DNA from: Microbulbifer agarilyticus
GTDB lineage: Bacteria; Pseudomonadota; Gammaproteobacteria; Pseudomonadales; Cellvibrionaceae
DNA length: 64,000 nucleotides
NCBI RefSeq assembly: GCF_020171345.1
Contig: NZ_JAIUZM010000001.1
Location: 1,302,001 to 1,366,000 of the forward strand
Direction: 5' to 3'
The notes beneath the pieces were generated by a model. The model saw nothing but the letters and a program-made list of their open reading frames with translations, did no database searches and was not told the DNA's origin. The position numbers and the translations under genes were made by a program. Position 1 is the stretch's first letter. Every line of letters begins with the position of its first letter. This document shows positions 1 to 8,747 of this stretch, in pieces.

Positions 1-769
1 GCTCGCGCCCTCTATTCAAACTCCAGAAAAGCACTGCGGTGCAAATAGCCACGAGCAGCGGCACCTGCGCAGTGAGTAATACCTGAGGCATTTCAAACCA
101 GCGTCGCCAGTAGTCGTTGTGCAGAAATGGCGTTGCCACACTCACTGCAATGATCGCAACAACAGTGGCACTCGCCAGCCAGTAGGCAAGGCGATGGGCA
201 TGACGCTGGCATCCCCCTTCGGTTTTGCGGATCAACCAGGTCGCACCGAGTAATGCATAACCCACAACGACTGCGATACCAGTAAGCATACTGAACGGGC
301 TCAGCCAGTCCAGCCAACCACCTGAATAAGCGTTATTTTCGACCTCGATACCCTGCAGTATTGCCCCGATGGTAATCCCCTGCGCTAATGCGGCTACGGT
401 CGAACCAACGTTAATCACCAGATCCCATAGCGGCTGATGCCTCGGGTCCCGCCAGCGGAATTCAAACGCAGCCCCACGGAATACCAGCCCCAGTAGCATC
501 GCAATCATCAGCGGATATGTGGCAGGCAAAATAATCGCATAGGCGAGGGGGAATACCGCAAGTAAACCACCGCCTCCCATTACCAACCAGGTCTCATTAC
601 CGTCCCAGAAAGGTGCAATCGAGTTAATAGCCTGATCCCGCTCTTGCCCCGGTTCAAGCACCGGGGACAGAATACCGACACCAAGATCGAAGCCATCCAA
701 TGCCACGTAGGCGAAAATGGCGAAGCAAATTAGCGCCGCCCAAATCAGTGGCAGATCAAGATGTTCCAT
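1..769 (-). CDS. cydB: Cytochrome bd-type ubiquinol oxidase subunit II (partial, C-terminus outside window)
   Basis: Reading the minus strand from the ATG at 769 gives an open frame to the window edge (about 256 codons). It begins MEHLDLPLIWAALICFAIFA and continues with VALDGFDLGVG and a WDGNETWLVMGGGG segment, both typical of CydB/CioB. The product is the second membrane subunit of the bd oxidase, which reduces O2 with quinol in the inner membrane. The ATG lies inside the last codons of cydA (about 14 nt overlap), so the two are translationally coupled. The 3' end, and any small CydX-like subunit, lie beyond position 1. Confidence 0.95.
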   Translation of the reverse strand, partial: MEHLDLPLIWAALICFAIFAYVALDGFDLGVGILSPVLEPGQERDQAINSIAPFWDGNETWLVMGGGGLLAVFPLAYAIILPATYPLMIAMLLGLVFRGAAFEFRWRDPRHQPLWDLVINVGSTVAALAQGITIGAILQGIEVENNAYSGGWLDWLSPFSMLTGIAVVVGYALLGATWLIRKTEGGCQRHAHRLAYWLASATVVAIIAVSVATPFLHNDYWRRWFEMPQVLLTAQVPLLVAICTAVLFWSLNRGRE

Positions 770-2189
770 CGGCACCTCCCGAGTGATGTGAGGCGGGTGC
801 CTCCAGGCTGGAAGCGGGCGTAATGCCGGCAGCATAGGTCGGCACATTGGGCGGCTCCGTCTCGCCGCGATGTGGAGGGCTCGCCATTAATCGCAGCAGG
901 TAATAAATCCCCATACCAAAAATCGCCGAATAGACCACGATGAAAGCAATCAGGGAAACCGCCACAGCGGGTGCATCGAGGGGCGAAGCGGACTCGGCGG
1001 TTTTCATCAGGCCATAAACTGTATATGGCTGACGCCCGACCTCCGTAGTAATCCAACCTGCGATTACCGCAACAAAGCCTGCGGGTCCCATGAAAACCGC
1101 AGTGCGATGCAATGCGCGCGACGCGAACAGACGTTTGCGATAGCGCGCTACCAGTGCCCAGATGCCGAGCGCCAACATCGCAAAACCTATCGCTACCATG
1201 ATACGAAAAGACCAGAATATGGCGGCCACTGGCGGCCATTCTTCGCGCGGGAAGTCCTTCAACCCCGGTAAGGGCGCATTGGGGTCATGCTTCAGAATGA
1301 GTGAACCGAGTTTGGGGATTGCCAACGCGTAGCGTACGGTTGCAGCGTCTACATCCGGCACACCAAACAAAACAAGTGGCGCGCCATTGGGACTGGGATC
1401 AAAATCACCCTCCATAGCCAGAACCTTTACTGGCTGGTGCTCCAGTGTATTCAATCCGTGAAAGTCACCGACCACGATTTGGATTGGGGTAACAATTACC
1501 GCCATCCACATTGCCATTGAGAACATCTTTCGCGCCCCGATATTGGCGCGGTCCTTGAGTAGATGCCAAGCGCCGACACCACCAACCGCAAACGCCGTGG
1601 TGAGGTAGGCGGCGATCACCGTGTGTGTCAATCGATACGGGAAGCTCGGATTGAAAATCACATCCCACCAGGAGCTTTCGACAATAAACTGCCCAGCCTC
1701 ATTCAGGGCGAAGCCCGCTGGTGTCTGCATCCAGGAGTTGACCGACAGGATCCAGAATGCCGAAATGAAAGTTCCCAGTGCTACCATGCACGTAGCAAAG
1801 AAGTGCAGTCGTTTCCCGACTTTGGTAATCCCAAACAGCATTACCCCGAGAAATCCTGCCTCGAGGAAAAATGCGGTAATCACCTCGTAACCCATTAAGG
1901 GACCAATGATCGGGCCGGCCTTGTGAGAGAATTCAGACCAATTGGTGCCAAACTGATAAGACAGCACAATGCCGGAAACAACACCCATTCCAAAACCAAC
2001 CGCAAAGATCTTCAGCCAATATCGGTATAAATTGGCATAGACCCCTCGCCCAGTCTTCAACCACAACCCCTCCAGCACCATAAGGTAGCTCGCCAGGCCA
2101 ATGGAAAATGCGGGGAATATGAAATGGAATGATACGGTGAACGCAAACTGCACTCGCGCCAGAAAGACGGCGTCTAAATGCTCAAACAC
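756..2189 (-). CDS. cydA: Cytochrome bd-type ubiquinol oxidase subunit I, cyanide-insensitive (CioA-like) type
   Basis: This is the haem-bearing quinol oxidase subunit. About 477 residues and a short periplasmic Q-loop place it with CioA rather than E. coli CydA. Motifs seen: RVQFAFTVSFHFIFPAFSIG near the N-terminus, whose His corresponds to the conserved axial haem ligand; the GRGVYANLYRYW segment; and GWITTEVGRQPYTVYGLM near residue 370, characteristic of the family. I chose the GTG at 2189 because AAGGAG (2195-2200) sits 5 nt upstream. The ATG 12 codons earlier (2225) has no good ribosome site and would place that Shine-Dalgarno inside the gene. It overlaps cydB downstream. Subfamily assignment is from motif memory. 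Confidence 0.95.
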   Translation of the reverse strand: MFEHLDAVFLARVQFAFTVSFHFIFPAFSIGLASYLMVLEGLWLKTGRGVYANLYRYWLKIFAVGFGMGVVSGIVLSYQFGTNWSEFSHKAGPIIGPLMGYEVITAFFLEAGFLGVMLFGITKVGKRLHFFATCMVALGTFISAFWILSVNSWMQTPAGFALNEAGQFIVESSWWDVIFNPSFPYRLTHTVIAAYLTTAFAVGGVGAWHLLKDRANIGARKMFSMAMWMAVIVTPIQIVVGDFHGLNTLEHQPVKVLAMEGDFDPSPNGAPLVLFGVPDVDAATVRYALAIPKLGSLILKHDPNAPLPGLKDFPREEWPPVAAIFWSFRIMVAIGFAMLALGIWALVARYRKRLFASRALHRTAVFMGPAGFVAVIAGWITTEVGRQPYTVYGLMKTAESASPLDAPAVAVSLIAFIVVYSAIFGMGIYYLLRLMASPPHRGETEPPNVPTYAAGITPASSLEAPASHHSGGADGTS

Positions 2190-2489
2190 GGCTGCTCCTT
2201 TAAGCAAGGTCTCTATTTCGCTCATTCAAAAGTAGCCGCTACAAGAGGAGTGTCTAGCCAACCAGCCATTCGTGTCATTGCAGAGAAATTGAAAATCAGA
2301 ATAGACAGGCGGTATTGGCCTGGTGATGTCCAGGTATATTGTGACAACCGATTAGACAGTGCTCCGGATTTGGCGATTTTCGAAGGTCAATTGCCCCGCT
2401 GTGGATAGATTAAGTACCACCCTATACTCCTCCACTGTTCCGGCTAACCCCGGTTCGGCTACTTATTTGGCTTTCACGCGGAGGTTTTT

Positions 2490-3029
2490 ATGACGCGCTT
2501 TAGCTTTTCACCCGCCAAGCTTATCCTCGCACCCTTTGTACTCGTTGCACTTCTAAGTGCGTCGTCCTATGCAGATGAAGGTAAAACGATCGCGGAGAAC
2601 GCTGCAAATGCAGAAGCGCTTTCCACCTTAGTTGCCGCAGTTCAAGCCGCTGAATTGGTCGACACACTAAAAGGCGACGGCCCGTTTACGGTATTTGCCC
2701 CTACCAACGATGCCTTCGCCGCGCTACCCGCGGGTACCGTGGAAATGTTGCTGAAACCGGAAAACAAGGACAAACTGAAAAAAATCCTCACGTACCATGT
2801 CGTCCCCAGCAAAGCCACTGCAGAAATGGTAGTGGGACTCATCAAGCAAGGTGGTGGCCATGCGAAAGTGAAGACGGTGGAAGGTGATGAACTTACCCTG
2901 AAAATGATGGGCGACAAAGTCACCGTAACCGATGCAAAAGGCAATACCGTAAACGTTGTTCAGGCAGACATCATGAATTCAAATGGTGTGGTGCATGTGA
3001 TCGATGGTGTATTGATGCCGAGCAAGTAA
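2490..3029 (+). CDS. Secreted fasciclin (beta-Ig-H3) domain protein
   Basis: The 179-residue product starts with a signal peptide (MTRFSFSPAKLILAPFVLVA, cleavage likely after SSYA near residue 28), followed by a single fasciclin domain. The FAS1 H1 box is visible as GPFTVFAPTNDAFAALPAG, and the C-terminal box as GVVHVIDGVLMP. Such proteins are exported adhesion-like domains, and the bacterial function is usually unknown. GGAGG (2480-2484) 5 nt before the ATG fixes the start. The gene is divergent from cydA, and a strong hairpin terminator follows. No partner gene is evident, so it looks monocistronic. Confidence 0.93.
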   Translation: MTRFSFSPAKLILAPFVLVALLSASSYADEGKTIAENAANAEALSTLVAAVQAAELVDTLKGDGPFTVFAPTNDAFAALPAGTVEMLLKPENKDKLKKILTYHVVPSKATAEMVVGLIKQGGGHAKVKTVEGDELTLKMMGDKVTVTDAKGNTVNVVQADIMNSNGVVHVIDGVLMPSK

Positions 3030-3059
3030 TCGCTTCGACAAGCAATAACGGTAAACACG

Positions 3060-3096
3060 AAATCGGCAGCGCAGATAGCGTTGCCGATTTCTTTTA
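3060..3096 (+). terminator. Rho-independent terminator of the fasciclin gene
   Basis: The arms AAATCGGCA (3060-3068) and TGCCGATTT (3082-3090) pair, and the stem extends inward through CGC/GCG with one mismatch. A CTTTT run follows. It lies 30 nt after the fasciclin stop codon, on the same strand. Confidence 0.85.
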
Positions 3097-3110
3097 TGCT
3101 AGATCAAGGT

Positions 3111-3686
3111 TCAGTCCGGCAAGGTCGACAGAATAGACGCAGTCTCAACAACCTGCGCATACTCCCCGTCCAGATTACTCAAGAAAATCCAGTGCACATC
3201 TTCCGCAGAAAATTGCTTGCCATTCAGGGTCTGCAGGGGAAACGCTGCGGTTGCATCCTGCGGTAAATAAACGCGGTAGCCAAGGCCTGCAGCAACACGC
3301 ACGGTCGCATCCACGGAATTGTTGGTCAGCACACCACAGATAACCAACTCGGTAACCTGTTCACGCTTGAGGTAGGCATCGAGTTCTGAATCGATAAACG
3401 CGCAGTTTTCGGATTTGGTCACCACCTTCTCACCCGTCACCGGAGTCACTTCCGACTTAAAGGCAAAGAATGGTGAATCCGCATGGTAAGGGGAATCACT
3501 GCTTCTGGAGGCATGGCGCACGTGGACCACGGGTTTGCTCCACTGGCGCCATTGATGTAAAAGTTGCGCGATGCACTGTTCCGCATCCCGGTTGTTTCGT
3601 GTACCCACATCGAAGTGATCAATGGCCTGCTGTACGTCAATTATCAGTAAAGCAGGATTGATTGATGCAAAGGACGGTATGTACAT
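3111..3686 (-). CDS. Isochorismatase-like (cysteine hydrolase fold) protein with Ser at the nucleophile position
   Basis: This 191-residue protein has the isochorismatase-like fold: PALLIIDVQ with Asp17, a Lys at residue 91 (VTKSENCAF), and the loop GVLTNNSVDATVRVAAGLGY. In classical members the residue before V in this loop is the catalytic Cys (TxxCVxAT). Here it is Ser124, and the DNA codon is TCC. I recall other isochorismatase-like proteins with NNSVEAT-type loops, so this may be a recognised subgroup; whether it is hydrolytic is unclear. Substrate is unknown. It stands alone between the fasciclin and glmS genes. Confidence 0.85.
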   Translation of the reverse strand: MYIPSFASINPALLIIDVQQAIDHFDVGTRNNRDAEQCIAQLLHQWRQWSKPVVHVRHASRSSDSPYHADSPFFAFKSEVTPVTGEKVVTKSENCAFIDSELDAYLKREQVTELVICGVLTNNSVDATVRVAAGLGYRVYLPQDATAAFPLQTLNGKQFSAEDVHWIFLSNLDGEYAQVVETASILSTLPD

Positions 3687-3776
3687 AAGAGTGACCTGAA
3701 GCAGATATGATTAACGGGATGATAACCCTACCTGTGGATCGCAATGAGGATGGAAAGAAAATATCCGGATAAAGAA

Positions 3777-3803
3777 AAGCCCGCACAATATTGCGCGGGC
3801 TTC
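3777..3803 (-). terminator. Terminator of glmS
   Basis: On the minus strand AAGCCCGC and GCGGGCTT flank a short AT-rich loop and are followed by TTCTTT. It lies about 45 nt beyond the glmS stop. Confidence 0.85.
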
Positions 3804-3844
3804 TCCCATTTTGGGAACATTTGCACACATACGAAAGGCAATAG

Positions 3845-5674
3845 CTATTCCACAGTCACCGATTTCGCCAGGTTGCGCGGTTGGTCCACATCGGTGCCTT
3901 TCAGCAGCGCCACGTGATAACTCAACAGCTGCAGCGGCACCGTATACAGAATGGGCTGCAGACTTTCCGGTGCATCCGGCACCTCTACCACGGTGAGCCC
4001 TTCCTCGCTGTGGAACCCGGCCTCGGGGCTGGCAAAAACGAATAGCTCGCCGCCGCGCGCGCGCACTTCCTGCAGATTGGATTTCAGCTTTTCCAGTAGC
4101 TCGTCGTTAGGGGCAACGACGATAACCGGCATATCCGCGTCGACCAGAGCGAGCGGGCCGTGTTTGAGTTCACCGGCGGGGTAAGCCTCGGCGTGGATAT
4201 AGGAAATTTCCTTGAGCTTGAGTGCGCCCTCCAGGGCGATCGGGTATTCCACACCGCGCCCCAGAAACAACGCGTGATTTTTCTCCGCAAAGGCTTCACT
4301 GGTTGCCTTTACCAGCGCGTCCAGCCCGGTAAATTTTTCCATCAGTCTCGGCAACTGGTGCAAAGCACTGATCAGCTGCGCTTCGCGGTCGCCATCCATG
4401 CCATTGGCTTTGGCCAATGCGATGCAGAAAATTTGCAGCGCGACCAACTGCGTGGTGAAGGCCTTGGTGGAGGCGACACCGATTTCCGGGCCCGCTTCAG
4501 TCATCAGGTGCAACTCGGACTCACGCACCAGTGAGCTGTTCGGCACGTTGCAGATAGTCATGGAGGCGAGATAGCCCAGCTCTTTGGCCTGGCGCAGGGC
4601 GGCCAGGGTATCGGCAGTCTCACCCGACTGGGAGATGGTGACAAATAAAGTGCCGGGGCGCACCGCAGTCTTGCGGTAGCGGATTTCGCTGGCCACTTCT
4701 ACGGAGCAGGGCACACCGGCCCAGTCCTCAATCCAGTAACGCGCAACCAGTCCCGCGTGATAGCTGGTACCGCAGGCAACAATCTGCACCTGTTTTACTT
4801 TCGGCAGAATTTCGTTGGCGGCAGTACCCAGTGCCTGAGACAGTACCGAATGCTCGCCGATGCGCCCGGCCATGGTCGCTTCCACCACCTTGGGCTGCTC
4901 GAAGATTTCCTTCTGCATATAGTGGCGATAGCGGCCCTTGTCCGCAGCGTCGTGACCGCCTTGCAACTTGTTCACCGGGCGGCTGACTTCTTCACCAGCT
5001 TTATCCCAGATCGCAATGGCGTCACGGGTAACCTCGGCCAGGTCGCCCTCTTCGAGGAAAATAAAGCGGTCGGTCACCTGTTGCAGGGCCATGGGGTCGG
5101 AGGCAATAAAGTTTTCCTCGATACCGACGCCAATCACCAGTGGGCTACCCAGTCGCGCACAAACCAGGTGCTCGGGCTCCTTGGCCGAGACAACCCCAAG
5201 GGCGTAGGCGCCGTGCAGTCTTTTGGTGGCATCAGAAACCGCTTCAAGCAGGTTGCGGCCCTCGCTAGCGAGAGAGTGAATCAGGTGTACCACGACCTCG
5301 GTGTCCGTTTCCGACTGGAACTCGTAGCCTTTGGCGAGAAGTTCTTCGCGCAGTTCCTGGTAGTTTTCGATGATGCCGTTGTGCACCAGGGCGAAGTCAC
5401 CGGATACGTGCGGGTGCGAGTTTTTGTCGGAGGGTACGCCGTGGGTGGCCCAGCGGGTGTGCGCAATACCGAGCTGACCGGAAGTGGGGTTCTCATCCAG
5501 CGTAGATTCCAGGTCGGCAACCTTGCCCTGGGTTTTGCGCAGCTGTAATTTGCCGTCGCCGTTCACCAGACACACGCCGGCGGAGTCATAGCCACGGTAT
5601 TCCAACCGGCGCAGGCCCTCGAGAAGGATACCGGTTACGTTGCGTTGCCCCAGGGCACCTACGATTCCACACAT
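3845..5674 (-). CDS. glmS: Glutamine--fructose-6-phosphate aminotransferase (isomerizing)
   Basis: It makes glucosamine-6-phosphate from fructose-6-phosphate and glutamine, the first committed step to UDP-GlcNAc for peptidoglycan and lipopolysaccharide. The 609-residue length is standard. [10 protein letters not shown] exposes the N-terminal nucleophile Cys after Met removal, HTRWATHG and the HNGIIENY segment complete the glutaminase site, and two SIS domains follow ([15 protein letters not shown] near residue 350). The C-terminus LAKSVTVE is the canonical end. It lies 35 nt downstream of the DeoR-type regulator gene and forms a unit with it; a terminator follows at 3777-3803. GlmU, the next enzyme of the pathway, is nearby at 10.1 kb. 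Confidence 0.98.
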   Translation of the reverse strand: MCGIVGALGQRNVTGILLEGLRRLEYRGYDSAGVCLVNGDGKLQLRKTQGKVADLESTLDENPTSGQLGIAHTRWATHGVPSDKNSHPHVSGDFALVHNGIIENYQELREELLAKGYEFQSETDTEVVVHLIHSLASEGRNLLEAVSDATKRLHGAYALGVVSAKEPEHLVCARLGSPLVIGVGIEENFIASDPMALQQVTDRFIFLEEGDLAEVTRDAIAIWDKAGEEVSRPVNKLQGGHDAADKGRYRHYMQKEIFEQPKVVEATMAGRIGEHSVLSQALGTAANEILPKVKQVQIVACGTSYHAGLVARYWIEDWAGVPCSVEVASEIRYRKTAVRPGTLFVTISQSGETADTLAALRQAKELGYLASMTICNVPNSSLVRESELHLMTEAGPEIGVASTKAFTTQLVALQIFCIALAKANGMDGDREAQLISALHQLPRLMEKFTGLDALVKATSEAFAEKNHALFLGRGVEYPIALEGALKLKEISYIHAEAYPAGELKHGPLALVDADMPVIVVAPNDELLEKLKSNLQEVRARGGELFVFASPEAGFHSEEGLTVVEVPDAPESLQPILYTVPLQLLSYHVALLKGTDVDQPRNLAKSVTVE

Positions 5675-5709
5675 CTTGTTAACCTCTATTATTTATTGCT
5701 GTGCGAGCG

Positions 5710-6471
5710 CTACTTGGCGTCCGCGCAAATCACCCGCAGCCCTCGGCTTTCCAGCTGCGCACAGACCTTGTCTGCAATGCCACTGTCGGTGACCAGGGTG
5801 CCGAACATTTCCCAACTCAACTCCAGGTTGGGAATACGGCGCCCGACCTTGCTGGACTCCGCCATCACAATCACCTCGCGCGCGACATCCGCCATCACCC
5901 GCGACAGGCCTATCTGTTCGTTGAATGTGCAGGTGCCCCGCTCGAGATCAATGCCATCGGCGCCGATAAAGGCCTGGTCAAAGTCGTAACCGCGCAATAC
6001 CTGCTCGGCCACCTGCCCCTGGAACGCCTCGAAGTGCGGATCCCAAGTGCCGCCGGTCATCAGCAGGGTGGGCTCGTTTTCCAGCTCACGCAGCTGATTG
6101 GCCACGTGCAGGGAGTTGGTCATCACCACCAAACCGCGCTTGTGGTTGAGCTCCGGAATCAAGCCGGTGGTGGTGCGGCCGTAGTCGATCACAATGCGAT
6201 TGTGATCGCGGATCAATTCTGCGGCGGCGCGGCCGATGGCCCGTTTGGTGTGCGACAGCGTGCCTTCCGTCATCAGTTCACGCGGCAGGGGAATGGCACC
6301 ACCGTGGCGACGCAACAACAGGCCGCTGTCCTCCATGGCTGCCAAATCCTTTCGGATCGTAACTTCCGATGTTTCGAACTGACGCGCTAAATCTTCGACA
6401 CTGGCTTCGCCAGCCTCGTTGATCAGGCTCAGAATCTGGTGGCGCCTCTGCTGGGTATTACGTTTCGACAT
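5710..6471 (-). CDS. glmR: DeoR/GlpR-family transcriptional regulator, probable GlmR
   Basis: At 253 residues it has an N-terminal DeoR winged helix (RRHQILSLINEAG, then the recognition segment TSEVTIRKDLAAME) and a C-terminal sugar-phosphate sensing domain with the family pattern IGADGIDLERGTCTFN. It sits immediately upstream of glmS, in the position of P. aeruginosa glmR (PA5550). This makes it the likely regulator of amino-sugar synthesis, responding to a hexosamine phosphate. The effector is inferred, not seen. CGAAAG/CTTTCG repeats in its own promoter suggest autoregulation of the glmR-glmS unit. Confidence 0.92.
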   Translation of the reverse strand: MSKRNTQQRRHQILSLINEAGEASVEDLARQFETSEVTIRKDLAAMEDSGLLLRRHGGAIPLPRELMTEGTLSHTKRAIGRAAAELIRDHNRIVIDYGRTTTGLIPELNHKRGLVVMTNSLHVANQLRELENEPTLLMTGGTWDPHFEAFQGQVAEQVLRGYDFDQAFIGADGIDLERGTCTFNEQIGLSRVMADVAREVIVMAESSKVGRRIPNLELSWEMFGTLVTDSGIADKVCAQLESRGLRVICADAK

Positions 6472-6481
6472 GTTCTCACAT

Positions 6482-6526
6482 CTTTCGTTTCGAAAGAAAA
6501 GGATAGCAAAACGAAAGTTAAAATCA
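6482..6526 (-). promoter_or_regulatory. Putative glmR-glmS promoter with CTTTCG/CGAAAG operator repeats
   Basis: CTTTCGTTTCGAAAG (6482-6496) is a near-palindrome, and a further CGAAAG copy lies at 6512-6517. TTTCG-type repeats are typical DeoR-family operators. On the minus strand TTGTGA and TATCCT, 18 bp apart, could be the -35 and -10 elements, with the repeats inside and just downstream of the promoter. Binding by GlmR is inferred. Confidence 0.5.
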
Positions 6527-6543
6527 CAAGGTGATTCTCCCGC

Positions 6544-7698
6544 CTATTCGCCGGACTCCAGCTGCTCCCGCATTACCTGCAGAAAGCGCGCGAGTTCACC
6601 GCCGGTCACCGCACGGTGGTCGGCGGTAATGGACAGCGGCAGCAGCTTGCGCACCCGCGCCTTACCTTTGTGGGGCAACACCGCCTTGTGCGCGCGGCCC
6701 GCTCCGACAATGCAGACCAGCGGCGGCACCACCACCGGAGTGGCAAAACGGCCGGCGAGGCTGCCGAAGTTCGATAGATGGATAGTGGCGCCCTGCAGAT
6801 CTTTCTGTGGAATCCCGCCATCTTCCGCTTGCTGTTTGAAGCGGCTGATCGCTTCCTGCAGATCCTGATGCGAGAGTGCCGCGACATCCTTGAGCACCGG
6901 CACATACAGGCCTTTGGATGCATCCACCGCGAGCCCCACGTTGACCGGGGTCTGCGGTTGCAAGGCGTCGTTTACGAAGTGGGCATTGAGGTTCGGCTCT
7001 GCCGAAGCCGCTTCGGCCATGGCCCGCAGCAGGCGCATGGTCGCATTGGAGCCTTTGGGCCAGCGCGAGATGTCCACCTCATCGCACAGGGTCATGGGGC
7101 AGACCTGGTCGCGGCTCTGTGCCATTACCATGGCCATGGCGCGGCGCGCAGGTTCTGCGACGGCGGCCGCGACTTTTGTCGCAACGGCAGCGGCATCGGA
7201 TTGCGGCAGTGCGTGTTCCCGTGTCGGCGCCACTGCCCCAGCGGCGGCAGCGCGCACTTCGATTTCAGTGAAACGGGAACCGGCGGGATGAAGCCTGGAA
7301 AGATCCACACCCAGTTGCCGCGCCAGCGCGCGCACCGCCGGCGTGGCACTGCGTGGGCGGTTAGAGGGACGCCGATGTTCGCGCGCCAGGGCCTGCCCCC
7401 CGGCTTCGATTTTGCCGACAACCGTGCCAGTATCGGGCGTTTTCTCCACCGTTTGCGCTATTTTGTCCTGTTTAAAGCCGATCAGCGGTTGGCCTGTGTT
7501 CAGGGTTTGGCCCTCGGCGACAAAGCACTTTTCCACCACGCCGGCGTATGGCGATGGCACCTCCACCAGGGCCTTGGCGGTCTCCACTGTGACCAAAGGC
7601 TGATCTGCACCAACCCTGTCGCCCTCCCTAACCAGCCACTCGCGGATAGTGGCATCTGGCAGGCCCTCGCCCAGATCGGGCAGCATGAAGATCTTCAT
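6544..7698 (-). CDS. Dihydrolipoyl acyltransferase (E2) of a 2-oxoacid dehydrogenase complex
   Basis: The 384-residue protein has three parts. First is one lipoyl domain (LPDLGEG; lipoyl Lys42 in TVETAKALVEVPSP). Second is a peripheral-subunit-binding domain (ATPAVRALARQLGVDLSRL, about residues 118-150). Third is a catalytic acyltransferase domain ending ITADHRAVTGGELARFL. The usual HxxxDG active-site motif reads H361-RAV-T365-G, so the Asp is replaced by Thr; similar DHRAVTGGE forms exist in some E2 families. The start overlaps the last 4 nt of the E1-beta gene. It accepts the acyl group from the two upstream E1 subunits and passes it to CoA. The substrate (pyruvate, branched-chain or other 2-oxoacid) is not decidable here. 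Confidence 0.93.
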   Translation of the reverse strand: MKIFMLPDLGEGLPDATIREWLVREGDRVGADQPLVTVETAKALVEVPSPYAGVVEKCFVAEGQTLNTGQPLIGFKQDKIAQTVEKTPDTGTVVGKIEAGGQALAREHRRPSNRPRSATPAVRALARQLGVDLSRLHPAGSRFTEIEVRAAAAGAVAPTREHALPQSDAAAVATKVAAAVAEPARRAMAMVMAQSRDQVCPMTLCDEVDISRWPKGSNATMRLLRAMAEAASAEPNLNAHFVNDALQPQTPVNVGLAVDASKGLYVPVLKDVAALSHQDLQEAISRFKQQAEDGGIPQKDLQGATIHLSNFGSLAGRFATPVVVPPLVCIVGAGRAHKAVLPHKGKARVRKLLPLSITADHRAVTGGELARFLQVMREQLESGE

Positions 7699-8747
7699 GG
7701 CTGCGTCGCTCCGCCATTCAACGCGCTCTCACTTCTGGAGGAACTCGGGCCGGAGCGCGAATACTCCAGTGCATTGTGGGCCCCGGCGAGTATGCGCTCG
7801 ACGCCGGGCAAATACGCGCCTTCCAGCTGGTAGTAGGGCATTACCGTGTCGTAGCCGGTAACGCGCTGCACCGGGGCATCCAGCACATCGAAGGCGTACT
7901 CCTGGATCTGCGCGGCAATCTCGGCACCAAGACCACCAAAACGCGCGGCTTCGTGTACCACCACGCAGCGCCGGGTTTTCTCCAGGGAATCGATAATCGT
8001 GTGGATATCCAGCGGCTTGAGCGTAGCGGGGTCGATCACTTCCGCCTCAATGCCACCGGCAGACAGTTGCTCCGCCGCCTCGAGGGTTTCCTTAACGCTG
8101 GCACCCCAGGCAACCAGCGTCAGGTCATGACCTTCCCGCAGTACAAACGCACGATCCAGCGGCAGAGCTTCGCCGTCGTCCGGTACCGGTTGTTTGGCGG
8201 CGCGGTAAATGCGCTTCGGTTCCAGGAACAAAACGGGGTCTGGGTCGCGAATGGACGCCAGCAGCAGACCGTAGGCACGCGCCGGCGAGGAGGGCACCAC
8301 CACGCGCAGACCGGGAATATGCGCAAAGATTGCCTCGGTGCTTTCACTGTGGTGTTCCGGTGCGTGAATGCCACCGCCATACGGTGCGCGGTATACGATG
8401 GGACAACTGAGCCGACCGCGAGTGCGGTTGCGCATACGCGCGGCGTGACTGAGGATGTGGTCGAGGCCTGGGTAGATAAACCCCATAAACTGGAATTCGG
8501 CCACCGGGCGCAGCCCCTGCGTGGCCATGCCCACGGCGACGCCGGCGATCATGGTTTCGGCGAGTGGTGTATCCAGTACGCGCGCCGCGCCGAAACGCTC
8601 CTGCAATCCGTCGGTTGCGCGGAATACGCCGCCGTTCGCACCGATATCCTGCCCAAACACCACAACTTCCGGATTGATTGCCAGTTCGAATGCCAGCGCC
8701 TGGGTGACTGCTTCCACCAGGGTGATCGTTTTTTCCTGCTCTCCCAT
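7695..8747 (-). CDS. 2-oxoacid dehydrogenase E1 component, beta subunit
   Basis: The 350-residue transketolase-like subunit carries VVFGQDIGANGGVFRATDGL near the N-terminus and the MATQGLRPVAEFQFMGF segment, then a C-terminal domain ending with GYDTVMPYYQLEGAYLPGVERIL, the conserved E1-beta tail. With the alpha subunit it forms the ThDP-dependent heterotetramer that decarboxylates the 2-oxoacid and reductively acylates E2. Its ATG directly follows the E1-alpha stop (TAAATG), and its own stop overlaps the E2 start, giving a tightly coupled three-gene operon. Confidence 0.95.
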   Translation of the reverse strand: MGEQEKTITLVEAVTQALAFELAINPEVVVFGQDIGANGGVFRATDGLQERFGAARVLDTPLAETMIAGVAVGMATQGLRPVAEFQFMGFIYPGLDHILSHAARMRNRTRGRLSCPIVYRAPYGGGIHAPEHHSESTEAIFAHIPGLRVVVPSSPARAYGLLLASIRDPDPVLFLEPKRIYRAAKQPVPDDGEALPLDRAFVLREGHDLTLVAWGASVKETLEAAEQLSAGGIEAEVIDPATLKPLDIHTIIDSLEKTRRCVVVHEAARFGGLGAEIAAQIQEYAFDVLDAPVQRVTGYDTVMPYYQLEGAYLPGVERILAGAHNALEYSRSGPSSSRSESALNGGATQP

